Shown here: positions 44,462-53,027 of the stretch, one piece after another
Layout of the letters: the number at the start of each line of letters is the position of its first letter
How positions within the stretch are numbered: position 1 is the first letter of the stretch
Origin: Ancylobacter sp. IITR112
Lineage (GTDB): Bacteria; Pseudomonadota; Alphaproteobacteria; Rhizobiales; Xanthobacteraceae
Assembly (NCBI RefSeq): GCF_041415945.1
Contig: NZ_JBGCUS010000001.1
Coordinates: 2,542,001 to 2,606,000, forward strand
Direction of reading: 5' to 3'
DNA length: 64,000 bases
Translations under genes and position numbers: made by a program
Notes under the pieces: model-generated
What the model was told of the DNA's origin: nothing
What the model saw: only the letters and a program-made list of their open reading frames with translations
Database searches by the model: none

Positions 44462-45094
44462 ATGTCCTATGGCTTTCTCGATATTGCGATCACGCCGAGC
44501 GTTCGCGCGGTGCAGGAGGAGATGGGTGTCGCCCGCCTGTGGGAGAATTTTCGCGGCGAACGCGCTTCCGACCGCTTCACCCGCAGCGAAGAAATGTTCA
44601 TCGCCCAGCGCGACAGCTTCTACATGGCCAGCGTCTCGGAAACCGGCTGGCCCTATGTGCAGCATCGCGGCGGGCCGGCCGGCTTCCTCAAGCTGATTGA
44701 CGAGCGCACCCTTGCCTTCGCCGACTATAGCGGCAATCGCCAGTACATCAGCACCGGCAATGTCGCCGCGAGCGCCCGGGTCTGCCTGTTCCTGATGGAT
44801 TATCCGCGGCGCACCCGGCTCAAGATCTACGCCCATGCCGACGTGCTCGCCCTCGACGCCGAGCCGGAGCTCACCGCCAAGGTCGACCCGCAGGGCTACC
44901 GCGCCCAGCCCGAGCGGCTGTTCCGGCTGCGCCTCGACGCCTTTGACTGGAACTGCCCCCAGCACATCACCCCGCGCTTCACCGAGTCTGAGATCACCGC
45001 GGCGGTCCGTCCCCTGCGGGACCGGCTGACCGAGCTGGAAGCCGAGAACGCCGCCCTGCGCGCGCGCCTCGGCGGCGAGGATGGGCAGGCTTGA
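44462..45094 (+). CDS. Pyridoxamine 5'-phosphate oxidase-family FMN-binding protein
   Basis: 210 residues; the CGGAGGTGG site lies 4 bases before the ATG. The split-barrel flavin fold is recognised from FIAQRDSFYMASVSETGWPYVQHRGGPAGFLK and TLAFADYSGNRQYISTGN. The C-terminus (about 178-205, LRDRLTELEAENAALRARLG) is a predicted coiled coil. The family reduces or binds flavin with varied substrates; this one is a broad-specificity type without assigned reaction. It is in the same direction as the FdhF/YdeP-type gene 123 bases downstream. Confidence 0.85.
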   Translation: MSYGFLDIAITPSVRAVQEEMGVARLWENFRGERASDRFTRSEEMFIAQRDSFYMASVSETGWPYVQHRGGPAGFLKLIDERTLAFADYSGNRQYISTGNVAASARVCLFLMDYPRRTRLKIYAHADVLALDAEPELTAKVDPQGYRAQPERLFRLRLDAFDWNCPQHITPRFTESEITAAVRPLRDRLTELEAENAALRARLGGEDGQA

Positions 45095-45217
45095 GACCCG
45101 GCCGCGAAGCCCCGGCGGCGCGCGGCCTCCCGCCCCGATGGGTTAGGCCGCTTCGGCGGCGGCACCGGAACCGTTGCGCCATCCGGCCATTAGCGTCTCA
45201 CAGCCAGGGAGACCGAG

Positions 45218-47500
45218 ATGACCGAACGCGCCGAGCACGAAGCCTATGATCAACCCGTCGGTGGCTGGGGTTCGGCCAAGTCACTTCTCAAGCATTCCAC
45301 CGAGCAGCACGCCGTCTCCGCCCTCGCTACGCTGATGAAGGACCACAACAAGGCCGGCGGCTATATGTGCACGAGCTGCGCCTGGGCGAAGCCGGCGCGA
45401 CCGCATGCGGCGGAATTCTGCGAGAACGGCGCCAAGGCGACCTTCTGGGACGTGACCTCCCGGCGCACGACGCCGGAATTCTTCGCCCGGCACAGCGTCT
45501 CGGAACTGCTGGGATGGTCGGATTACGATCTGGAGAATGAGGGCCGCCTCACCCATCCCATGCGCTACGACGCCAGCCTCGATCACTATGTCGAGGTGTC
45601 ATGGGAGGAGGCCTTCGCAGGCATCGGGCAGAAGCTGCGCGGCTACCAGCCGGACGAGGCGGTGTTCTATGCCTCGGGCCGGGCGTCGCTCGAAACCTCC
45701 TATATGTACCAGCTTCTCGCCCGGCTCTACGGCACCAACAACCTGCCCGACAGTTCGAACATGTGCCATGAGACCACCTCGGTGGCGCTGCCGCCGACGC
45801 TCGGCACCCCTGTCGGCACCGTGCTGCTGGAGGATTTCGCGCAGACCGACTGCATCTTCTCCTTCGGCCAGAATGTCGGCACCAATTCCCCGCGCATGCT
45901 GCACCAGCTTCAGGAAGCGCGCGAGCGCGACGTGCCGGTGGTGGTGTTCAATCCCTTGCGCGAGAAGGGCTGGGAGGAATTCGTCAATCCGCAGCGGCCC
46001 GGCCAGATGCTCACCAACCAGCCGACCGCCATCGCCACCCAATATTACCAGGTGCGCGCCGGCGGCGACATCGCCGCCATGGTCGGCATGGCCAAGGCGC
46101 TCCTCGCGCTGGATGACGAAGCGCAGGCCACCGGCGGGGCGCGCGTGCTCGACGCCGCCTTCATCGCCGAGCACACGCATGGCTTTTCCGCCTTCGAGGC
46201 CATGGTGCGGGCGACAGGCTGGGACGAGATCGAGCTCGCATCCGGTCTCGCCCAGGCCGAGCTGGAGGCCGCCGCCCTCACCTTCTCGCAGGCGCGGGCC
46301 GTGATCGGCATTTACGGCATGGGCCTGACCCAGCACCGGCTCGGCGTCGACACGGTGCAGACACTGGTCAACCTGCTGCTGATGGGCGGCCATATTGGCC
46401 GGCCGGGCGCCGGCATCTGCCCGGTGCGCGGCCATTCCAATGTGCAGGGCCAGCGCACCGTCGGCATCGCCGAGAAGACCGAACTCGTGCCGCTCGACCG
46501 CCTCGCCGCCCAGTTCGGCTTCGAGCCGCCACGGGCGGACGGCATGAACACGGTGGAAGCCTGCGAGGCGATCATCGCCGGGCGCGTGCGTGCCTTCATC
46601 GGCCTTGGCGGCAATTTCGTTCGCGCTATCCCCGAGCGGGAGCTGATGGAGCAGAAGTGGCGAGATCTCGACCTCTCGGTGCAGATCGCCACCAAGCTGA
46701 ACCGCAGCCATCTGGTGACGGCGAAGACGACCTATCTGCTCCCCACCCTCGTCCGCTCGGAGATCGACCGGCAGGCCACCGGGCCGCAGGTGGTGACGAT
46801 GGAGGACTCCACCACCTGCATTCACGCCTCGCGCGGCAGGTTCGAGCCGGCGGCCGACACGCTGCTGTCGGAGCCGCGCATCGTCGCCGGGATCGCCAAG
46901 GCGACGCTGCCGCCCAATCCGCGCGTGCCATGGGACCGCTGGGTCGAGGACTATGCGCGGGTGCGCGAAGCCATCGCCGCCAGCTTCCCCGAGGATTTCC
47001 ATGATTTCAACGCACGCCTCGACACGCCCGGCGGCTTCCCGCGCCCGGTGGCGGCGCGCGAGCGCCGGTGGGAGACGGAAAACGGAAAGGCCAATTTCCA
47101 GGTGCCCAAGGCACTGTCCGCCAGCTTCGACGATGGCCGCGACGCGGATGTGCTGCGCCTGGTCACGCTGCGTTCCAACGACCAGTTCAACACCACGGTC
47201 TATGGCTATGCCGACCGGCTGCGCGGCATTCATGGCTCACGCATGGTGGTGATGATGAACCGCGACGACCGCATCCGCCTCGGCCTCGCCGAGGACGGCA
47301 GGGCCGAACTGGTGACCGCGGTCGATGACGGCATCCACCGCGCCATGGGCGGCTTTCAGGTGATCGACTACGACCTGCCGCCCGGCACCTGCGCCGCCTA
47401 TTTCCCCGAATGCAACGCATTGATCCCGCTCTGGCACCATGCCGAGGGCAGCAAGACGCCGGCGGCGAAATCGGTGCCGGTGCGGATACGTCCGGCCTGA
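45218..47500 (+). CDS. FdhF/YdeP family molybdopterin oxidoreductase
   Basis: 760 residues with an AGGGAG site before the ATG. The N-terminal iron-sulfur region holds Cys51, Cys54 and Cys68 (YMCTSCAWAKP, EFCENGAK). SSNMCHETTSVAL gives Cys183 as the probable molybdenum ligand. RGHSNVQGQRTVG, QIATKLNRSHLV and the C-terminal RLVTLRSNDQFNTTVYGYADR are typical of bis-MGD enzymes. Relatives (YdeP) are linked to acid resistance, but the substrate is unknown and no electron-transfer subunit gene is adjacent. Cytosolic, with no Tat signal seen. Confidence 0.9.
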   Translation: MTERAEHEAYDQPVGGWGSAKSLLKHSTEQHAVSALATLMKDHNKAGGYMCTSCAWAKPARPHAAEFCENGAKATFWDVTSRRTTPEFFARHSVSELLGWSDYDLENEGRLTHPMRYDASLDHYVEVSWEEAFAGIGQKLRGYQPDEAVFYASGRASLETSYMYQLLARLYGTNNLPDSSNMCHETTSVALPPTLGTPVGTVLLEDFAQTDCIFSFGQNVGTNSPRMLHQLQEARERDVPVVVFNPLREKGWEEFVNPQRPGQMLTNQPTAIATQYYQVRAGGDIAAMVGMAKALLALDDEAQATGGARVLDAAFIAEHTHGFSAFEAMVRATGWDEIELASGLAQAELEAAALTFSQARAVIGIYGMGLTQHRLGVDTVQTLVNLLLMGGHIGRPGAGICPVRGHSNVQGQRTVGIAEKTELVPLDRLAAQFGFEPPRADGMNTVEACEAIIAGRVRAFIGLGGNFVRAIPERELMEQKWRDLDLSVQIATKLNRSHLVTAKTTYLLPTLVRSEIDRQATGPQVVTMEDSTTCIHASRGRFEPAADTLLSEPRIVAGIAKATLPPNPRVPWDRWVEDYARVREAIAASFPEDFHDFNARLDTPGGFPRPVAARERRWETENGKANFQVPKALSASFDDGRDADVLRLVTLRSNDQFNTTVYGYADRLRGIHGSRMVVMMNRDDRIRLGLAEDGRAELVTAVDDGIHRAMGGFQVIDYDLPPGTCAAYFPECNALIPLWHHAEGSKTPAAKSVPVRIRPA

Positions 47501-47533
47501 TCACTCAACGAAAACCGGAGGCCCTGTCGCGCC

Positions 47534-47558
47534 GGAACCCGAGGCGGGGCGAAGCGTT
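47534..47558 (+). promoter_or_regulatory. EcfG (general stress sigma factor) promoter upstream of the oxidase locus
   Basis: GGAAC (47534-47538) and CGTT (47555-47558) are exactly 16 bases apart. It lies 98 bases before the CtaG-like start at 47657 and separates that gene from the oxidoreductase gene. It suggests stress-induced expression of the terminal oxidase genes. Confidence 0.7.
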
Positions 47559-47656
47559 AGGCCAGAGGTGCGTCTCCCGCTACCACGCGCCAGCGAGTCT
47601 GTTCGGTCGGAAAGCGGGCCGGCGTGCCGATCAACCCTGACGTGAAGGAGGCCGCA

Positions 47657-48367
47657 ATGGATCCGATCGTTCCCTATTGCGGCCCCGCTCCGGAAAACCT
47701 TTGGGCGGCATGGAATGTCGCTCCGCTCCCCCTCGCCCTATGCGCGGCGCCGCTGCTTCTCGCCGCCCTTGGTCGCGATGTGCCGCGCGGCCCGGCGCTG
47801 CTGGCGGCGGCGGCGCTGTTCCTCGCCTTCGTCTCGCCGCTCTGCGCGCTGACCGTGGCGCTGTTTACCGCGCGCGGACTGCATCATCTCGTGCTGGTGC
47901 TCCTCGCCGCCCCGGCGCTGGCGCTGGCTTGGCCGCGCCGCCTGCCTTTGGCGCGGCCGCTCGGCTTTGTCGGCCTCTCCGCCTTTCTGTGGCTCTGGCA
48001 TCTGCCCGCCGCCTATACGCTCGCCTGGAACAGCCACACGGTCTATTGGCTGATGCAGGCGGGCCTGCTCGGCTCGGCCGTCGCCTTCTGGTCGCAGATT
48101 TTCCATGCCGGCAAGCCGGCCGAGCGGCTGGCCTCCACCGGCCTCCTGCTGGCGCTGGCGGGGCAGATGGGGCTGATCGGCGCCATTCTCACCTTCGCTC
48201 CTCACCCGCTCTACGCCCAGCACCTCGGCGTCACCGCCGGCTATGGCCTGAGCGCGCTGGCCGACCAGCAACTGGCGGGGCTCGTCATGTGGGTGCCGGG
48301 CATGCTGCCGCTCGCCTGGCTCGGTGCGCTGCTGCTGCGCCGCGGCTGGCGCGAGGCGAGCCTTTGA
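47657..48367 (+). CDS. ctaG: CtaG-like cytochrome c oxidase assembly protein (Caa3_CtaG family)
   Basis: 236 residues from the ATG at 47657, set by the AAGGAGG site at 47645-47651. About seven membrane helices. Family features include YCGPAPENLWAAWN at the N-terminus, LTVALFTARGLHHLVLVLLAAPAL, LWLWHLPAAYTLAWNSHTVYWLMQ and APHPLYAQHLG. Its histidines may handle copper for the CuB or CuA centre. It is adjacent to a CopD-like protein (1-base overlap, TGATG) and upstream of oxidase subunits, which supports the assembly role. Confidence 0.88.
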   Translation: MDPIVPYCGPAPENLWAAWNVAPLPLALCAAPLLLAALGRDVPRGPALLAAAALFLAFVSPLCALTVALFTARGLHHLVLVLLAAPALALAWPRRLPLARPLGFVGLSAFLWLWHLPAAYTLAWNSHTVYWLMQAGLLGSAVAFWSQIFHAGKPAERLASTGLLLALAGQMGLIGAILTFAPHPLYAQHLGVTAGYGLSALADQQLAGLVMWVPGMLPLAWLGALLLRRGWREASL

Positions 48368-48873
48368 TGATCGCCCTGCTTAAGGCGGTGCACATCGCTG
48401 CCCTCAGCCTGTGGTGCGCCGGGCTTATCGCCCTGCCACTGGTGCTGCAGATCTACGGCCGGCGCGAGGAAGTGCGCACCCAGGCGGGCTTCACCGAGTT
48501 CCGGCTGCTGATGCACGCCGCCTATACACGCATCGTCACCCCGGCCGCCATCCTTGCCATCGTCGCCGGCACGGGGCTGATTTTCGCCGTGGGGATCACC
48601 CAGCCCTGGCTGGTGGCCAAGCTGGTCGCGGTCGCGGGCATGGTGCTCGCCCATGCCTGGCTCGGCCATCTCACCGTCGAGGCGTCGGAAGGGCGCGGCT
48701 CCTATCAGATGCCGCACGCCATCGCCGCCCTTCCGGCCAGCCTCATCTGCATGGGAGCGGTGCTCTATTTCGTGCTGGCCAAGCCCGACCTGCAGCCGCT
48801 GATCGAGACGCTGCCGCCGGTGCTGACCACGCCGCAACATCAGCCGCTGCCGGCCGATCTGGTGCCGATTTGA
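48367..48873 (+). CDS. CopD-like integral membrane protein
   Basis: 168 residues with four helices. The N-terminal LKAVHIAALSLWCAGLIALPLVL carries the KxxHIxxLxxWxG pattern of CopD/heme-copper accessory proteins, with a further histidine in MHAAYTRIVTPAAILAIVAGTG. The start overlaps the CtaG stop by one base. The last 34 bases overlap the 3' end of the opposing DUF2231 gene. A role in copper or heme delivery to the oxidase is inferred from position. Confidence 0.82.
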   Translation: MIALLKAVHIAALSLWCAGLIALPLVLQIYGRREEVRTQAGFTEFRLLMHAAYTRIVTPAAILAIVAGTGLIFAVGITQPWLVAKLVAVAGMVLAHAWLGHLTVEASEGRGSYQMPHAIAALPASLICMGAVLYFVLAKPDLQPLIETLPPVLTTPQHQPLPADLVPI

Positions 48874-49343
48874 TAGTCGAAGACGAGTTTACCGCCATGC
48901 CAGCCGGTCAGGGCCGTCATCCCCGCCATCACCACCGAGAGGGCCAGTCCCACCGGCAGCACCGCGCCGTCAGGGTCGCCGATGCGGATGATCCAGTTGG
49001 TACCGATCAGCGAGAGCAGCATCACCGCGAGGATGAAATGCGTCCAGCTTGCGGAACGGTTGCGGATGCCGCGCACCATCAGAAGTTCCGCCGTGCCGGT
49101 GATGCCCGCCAGCACTCCGATCGCGAAGGCGCCGAACACCGCATAGGCCGAGACATGCGACCAGAAGCTGCTGCCGGTCCACCAATACAGCAGATCGCCG
49201 CCCAGCGTGCTGAAGGAGAGCGCGATGGGAAAGGTGACGAGCATGGCGTGCAGCGGATGGCCGGCAATCGCGATTTTCGATTCCGTATCCGCAAGGGCTC
49301 GCCGCTCTTCCAACGGGTCGAACAGGTCGGGGCGCGTATCCAT
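48840..49343 (-). CDS. DUF2231 membrane protein
   Basis: 167 residues from the ATG at 49343. Four helices; AIAGHPLHAMLVTFPIALSFSTLGGDLLYWWTG with the HPLH motif is the signature of DUF2231. It is encoded against the oxidase genes, with the 5' end 12 bases from the divergent coxB start and the 3' end overlapping the CopD-like gene. DUF2231 proteins are often beside respiratory or copper genes; function unknown. Confidence 0.85.
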   Translation of the reverse strand: MDTRPDLFDPLEERRALADTESKIAIAGHPLHAMLVTFPIALSFSTLGGDLLYWWTGSSFWSHVSAYAVFGAFAIGVLAGITGTAELLMVRGIRNRSASWTHFILAVMLLSLIGTNWIIRIGDPDGAVLPVGLALSVVMAGMTALTGWHGGKLVFDYQIGTRSAGSG

Positions 49344-49355
49344 CGGGTTCCCTTC

Positions 49356-50036
49356 ATGTGGCGGCCGGTCTCCCGGGTGAAGTGCGCAGCCCTCGCCACG
49401 GTTCCGCTCGCCGTGGCGGGATGCCGGGGCCCGCTTTCGACACTGAGCCCGGCGGGGCCGGTCGCGCAGGACATTGCCAGTCTGTGGTGGGGGCTTCTGG
49501 CCGGCGCGACGGCGCTGACGATGCTGGTATTCGTGCTGCTGGCGCTGGGCTTCGGCCGGCCCCGCGAGGTGCGCGAGGGCCGCTGGGTGTTCGGCATGGG
49601 CGTGTGGTTCGCGCTCGGCGTGCTCAGCCTCACCCTCGCCGCCGCGCTGTGGGTCGGTGAGCGCATCCTGCCGCATGGGCCGGCGCTGGAAGTGCGCGCC
49701 CATGCGCGGCAATGGTCCTGGAGCTTCACCCATCCCGGTGCCGATGGCCCGGTGCGGGCGGAGGGCGTGCTGCACATACCGGCCGGCCAGCCGGTCGATG
49801 TGCTCATCACCTCGCAGGATGTGATCCATTCCTTCTGGGTGCCGCAGCTCGGCGGCAAGATGGACGCCATTCCCGGCCGCGAGAACCGGCTGCGCATCGA
49901 GGCGGCGCAGCCCGGCACCTATGAGGGGCAGTGCGCCGAATTCTGCGGCCTGGAACACGCCAGCATGCGCTTCGAGGTGATCGCGCATGATCCGGCCCAG
50001 TGGCCACCCGTGTCGCCGGAGGGCTCGCTCCAATGA
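49356..50036 (+). CDS. coxB: Cytochrome c oxidase subunit II (lipoprotein type)
   Basis: 226 residues from the ATG at 49356. The N-terminus ends in lipobox VAGC (about residue 23), so the mature protein is lipid anchored, followed by two membrane helices. The CuA site is complete: IHSFWVPQLGGKMD histidine, then the C-x3-C-x3-H-x2-M pattern in QCAEFCGLEHASM. There is no fused cytochrome c domain, so it receives electrons from a separate cytochrome. It overlaps the subunit I gene by ATGA. Confidence 0.93.
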   Translation: MWRPVSRVKCAALATVPLAVAGCRGPLSTLSPAGPVAQDIASLWWGLLAGATALTMLVFVLLALGFGRPREVREGRWVFGMGVWFALGVLSLTLAAALWVGERILPHGPALEVRAHARQWSWSFTHPGADGPVRAEGVLHIPAGQPVDVLITSQDVIHSFWVPQLGGKMDAIPGRENRLRIEAAQPGTYEGQCAEFCGLEHASMRFEVIAHDPAQWPPVSPEGSLQ

Positions 50037-52570
50037 TCACGCCCTCCTCACCGCCGGAGCCTGCGATGACGCCCGCCAACCCGCCGCGCCGCGCGCTCGC
50101 CCTGCACCGCGAACTCGACCGCGTCTGGCGCAACGCGCCGGGCCTGTGGGGGCAGATCACCGCCGTCAGCCACAGCACGGTCGGCCTGCGCTTCATGGTG
50201 ACGGCCTTCGTGTTCTTCGGCATTGGCGGCCTGCTGGCGATGCTGATCCGGGCGCAGCTGGCGACCCCCGACGGGGCCTTTCTCGACACCGCGCTCTACA
50301 ACCAGATCTTCACGATGCATGGCAGCATCATGATGTTTCTGTTCGCCATCCCGATGCTGGAGGGGCTGGCGATGTATCTCCTGCCGAAGATGCTCGGCAC
50401 GCGCGACCTCGCCTTTCCCCGGCTCTCGGCGCTGGGCTATTGGTGCTATCTGCTCGGCGGCGCCATTCTCATCGCCGCCCTCCTCGCCGGCGTCGCCCCG
50501 GGCGATGGCTGGTTCATGTACACGCCGCTCTCGGGCAAGACCTATTCGCCGGGCATCAGCGCCGATGTCTGGCTGCTCGGCGTCACCTTCGTCGAAATCT
50601 CCGCGCTGTCGGCGGCGATCGAACTGATGGTATCGATCCTGCGCCTGCGCGCGCCGGGCATGAAGCTGACACAGATGCCGCTTTTCGCCTGGTACATGCT
50701 GGGCACGGCGGCGATGATGCTGGCGGGCTTTCCCCCGCTCATTCTCGGCTCGGTGCTGCTGGAGCTGGAGCGCGCCTTCGGCTGGCCGTTCTTCGATCCC
50801 GCGCGCGGCGGCGATCCGCTGCTATGGCAGCATTTGTTCTGGCTGTTCGGCCACCCGGAAGTCTACATCATCTTCCTGCCGGCGGCGGGCGTGCTCTCTA
50901 CCGTCATTCCGGTGCTCTGCCGCACGACAATCGTCGGCTATGGCGCCATCGTCGCCGCCATTCTCGGCATGGTGTTCCTCAGCTTCGGCCTGTGGGTGCA
51001 CCACATGTTCACGGTCGGCATCCCACATCTGGCGCTAGCCTTCTTCTCCGCCGCCTCGATGCTGGTGGCGGTGCCCACCGCCGTGCAGATCTTCGCCTGG
51101 ATCGGCACGATGTGGCGCGGCCGGCCGGAGCTGAAGCTGCCGATGCTGTATATTCTGGGCTTCTTCTTCACCTTCGTCATGGGCGGGCTGACCGGCGTCA
51201 TGCTGGCGGTGGTGCCGTTCAACTGGCAGGCGCACGACACCGCTTTTGTGACCGCGCATCTGCATTACGTGCTGATCGGCGGCTTCGTCTTCCCCATGCT
51301 GGCGGCCGCAACATGGTGGATGCCGCTGATGAGCGGGCGCCGCCGCATCAGGGGGCTGGGCGAGGCGGCATTCGCGCTCATCCTGTTCGGCTTTCACGGC
51401 ACCTTCTTTCTCATGCATCTCACCGGGCTGATGGGCATGGCGCGCCGCATCCCCGCCTATCCCGACAATCCCGAATGGACGCTGCTGAACCTGTCCTCCT
51501 CCTTTTCCGGCTTCGTCATGACCATCGGCTTCGCGCTGTTCGCCATCGACCTGATGCTGCAGGCCGGGCTCGGCAAGCGCAGCGTGCGCAACCCGTGGAA
51601 CGCGCCCTCGCTGGATTGGGCGCTGCCGCTGCCGCCGCCCAATTACAATTTCGCTTCCCTGCCCGGCGCCGAGCTGCAGCAGGCGGGCGCCGCCGCGATG
51701 CTGAAGCTGGCGCGCGGCGAGGGCCTGCTGCCCGGCGCCCCGCGCGGCCGGCGTGAAATCCTCGTCACCTCGGTCGGGGCGGCTCGGCCGGAGCACGTCG
51801 CGGTGCTGCCGATCAATACCGGCCTGCCGCTGCTGGTGGCGCTCGCCATCTGCGCTTTCGTGCTGCTGATGCTGGCGGGGCTCTATGCCTTCGCTCCCGT
51901 CGCGCTGATCCCGGTTGCCGGGTTGATCTGGATATGGGCACGGCGCTTGGCGGCGCCGGCAGACGTCACCCCGGTGGAGGTCGCCCCAGGGCTCGCCCTG
52001 CCGGTGCGGCCGGCAGATGGGTCCACACTGACGCGCAGCGGACTCGCCGCCCTGCTGTTCGCCAACGGCACCTTCTTCGCCTCGCTGCTGTTCGGCGTGG
52101 CCTTTCTCGCTCTGGTCTCGCCCGGCCCGCCCCGTCCGGTCTGGGACGCCGACGGAACGGTGCCGGTGATGGCGGGCGCCATCATCGCCCTGCTGGCCAT
52201 CGGCGCCCTCGCGCACCATTGGACGCTGGCGCGGGCGGAGGCCGGCCGGGGGGCGGGGGTGGTTCCGCTCGGCGCGCTGCTCGCCAATCTGCTGGCGCTG
52301 GCCACCCTGGTGGCGCTGGCGCTCTGGCAGCTTCCCGACCCCACCCGCCATGCCGCCGACGCCGTGCGCGCCGCGCTCATCGCCTATGTCGGCCTGCACA
52401 TCGCACTGGCTGCCCTGTTCAGCGCCTTCGCCGCCGATCAGGCCCGGCGGGGCGAACTCATCCCGGGAGCCAGCGGCGCGCTGCGCAATGCCGGGCTCTG
52501 GCAAGGCTACAGCTGCGCCGCAGCGGCCCTCGCGGCGGCGGCGCTCTGGGCGCAGGAGACCGCGTCGTGA
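50033..52570 (+). CDS. ctaD: Fused cytochrome c oxidase subunit I-III
   Basis: 845 residues; an ATG at 50066 is an alternative start. Subunit I occupies about residues 30-560. All metal ligands are present: His96 (FTMHG) and His411 for heme a, His274 with Tyr278 (GHPEVY), His323 and His324 (WVHHMF) for CuB, and His409 for heme a3. Glu276 in HPEVY marks a type-A oxidase. From about 605 a subunit III-like five-helix part follows (LFANGTFFASLLFGVAF, HIALAALFSAF). It reduces O2 to water and pumps protons in the inner membrane. Overlaps coxB (ATGA) and the next gene (GTGA). Confidence 0.92.
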   Translation: MITPSSPPEPAMTPANPPRRALALHRELDRVWRNAPGLWGQITAVSHSTVGLRFMVTAFVFFGIGGLLAMLIRAQLATPDGAFLDTALYNQIFTMHGSIMMFLFAIPMLEGLAMYLLPKMLGTRDLAFPRLSALGYWCYLLGGAILIAALLAGVAPGDGWFMYTPLSGKTYSPGISADVWLLGVTFVEISALSAAIELMVSILRLRAPGMKLTQMPLFAWYMLGTAAMMLAGFPPLILGSVLLELERAFGWPFFDPARGGDPLLWQHLFWLFGHPEVYIIFLPAAGVLSTVIPVLCRTTIVGYGAIVAAILGMVFLSFGLWVHHMFTVGIPHLALAFFSAASMLVAVPTAVQIFAWIGTMWRGRPELKLPMLYILGFFFTFVMGGLTGVMLAVVPFNWQAHDTAFVTAHLHYVLIGGFVFPMLAAATWWMPLMSGRRRIRGLGEAAFALILFGFHGTFFLMHLTGLMGMARRIPAYPDNPEWTLLNLSSSFSGFVMTIGFALFAIDLMLQAGLGKRSVRNPWNAPSLDWALPLPPPNYNFASLPGAELQQAGAAAMLKLARGEGLLPGAPRGRREILVTSVGAARPEHVAVLPINTGLPLLVALAICAFVLLMLAGLYAFAPVALIPVAGLIWIWARRLAAPADVTPVEVAPGLALPVRPADGSTLTRSGLAALLFANGTFFASLLFGVAFLALVSPGPPRPVWDADGTVPVMAGAIIALLAIGALAHHWTLARAEAGRGAGVVPLGALLANLLALATLVALALWQLPDPTRHAADAVRAALIAYVGLHIALAALFSAFAADQARRGELIPGASGALRNAGLWQGYSCAAAALAAAALWAQETAS

Positions 52571-52905
52571 GGCGCGTCGGCGGCATGGCCTGGCTCGGCT
52601 GGCTGATCGCCGGCCCGACGCTCTGGGCGGCATCCTTCACCCTTGCTTATGGGCTGCACGGGCTGGGCTGCGAACTCGGCTGGCCGGGCGTCGCGCTCGG
52701 CCCGCTCAGCCTTCACCGCCTCGCCATCGCGGCAACCGGCCTTGCCGGAGCGCTGGCCTGCCTCGTCCTGCTGGCACGGGCACGCACGGCCCTCGGCCCG
52801 CACGCCGCGCTTCCCCGGCTCGGGCTGTGGATCGGCCTCGTCGCCACGCTGTTCACCCTGGCGCCGGTGCTGGTGGCGACGAGCTGCGACGGGAACGCGC
52901 TCTGA
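52567..52905 (+). CDS. Small membrane protein of the oxidase operon
   Basis: 112 residues from the GTG at 52567, which overlaps the oxidase stop (GTGA); an ATG at 52585 is an alternative. Three hydrophobic helices, with Cys residues in HGLGCELGWPG and ATSCDGNAL. No family recognised. The coupling to subunit I-III suggests an accessory or subunit IV-like role. Confidence 0.68.
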   Translation: MRRVGGMAWLGWLIAGPTLWAASFTLAYGLHGLGCELGWPGVALGPLSLHRLAIAATGLAGALACLVLLARARTALGPHAALPRLGLWIGLVATLFTLAPVLVATSCDGNAL

Positions 52906-52930
52906 GTCGCGCCATCTGGTGCCCGCCAGA

Positions 52931-52974
52931 GCGTTTTCGAGCGAAGTGGACACCGGTTCGCCTGAAGAAAACGC
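52931..52974. repeat. Rhizobiales-type intergenic palindromic repeat
   Basis: Outer arms GCGTTTTC (52931-52938) and GAAAACGC (52967-52974), inner arms GCGAA (52941-52945) and TTCGC (52957-52961), with GTGGACACCGG in the loop. I recall near-identical elements scattered between genes in many Hyphomicrobiales genomes. It sits 25 bases past the end of the oxidase operon, where it could act as a terminator. Confidence 0.7.
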
Positions 52975-52993
52975 GACCAAACGAGGAACGAGA

Positions 52994-53026
52994 TCATTTC
53001 ACCGTTTCCGTGAAACAGTGAAATGA
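52994..53026. terminator. Strong hairpin between convergent genes
   Basis: Two 15-base arms, 52994-53008 and 53012-53026, pair with a single C/A mismatch around a 3-base loop (TCATTTCAC, GTTTC and their complements). It ends directly beside the asnC-type stop at 53028, so it is probably the terminator of that gene and may serve both strands. Confidence 0.6.
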
Positions 53027-53027
53027 C

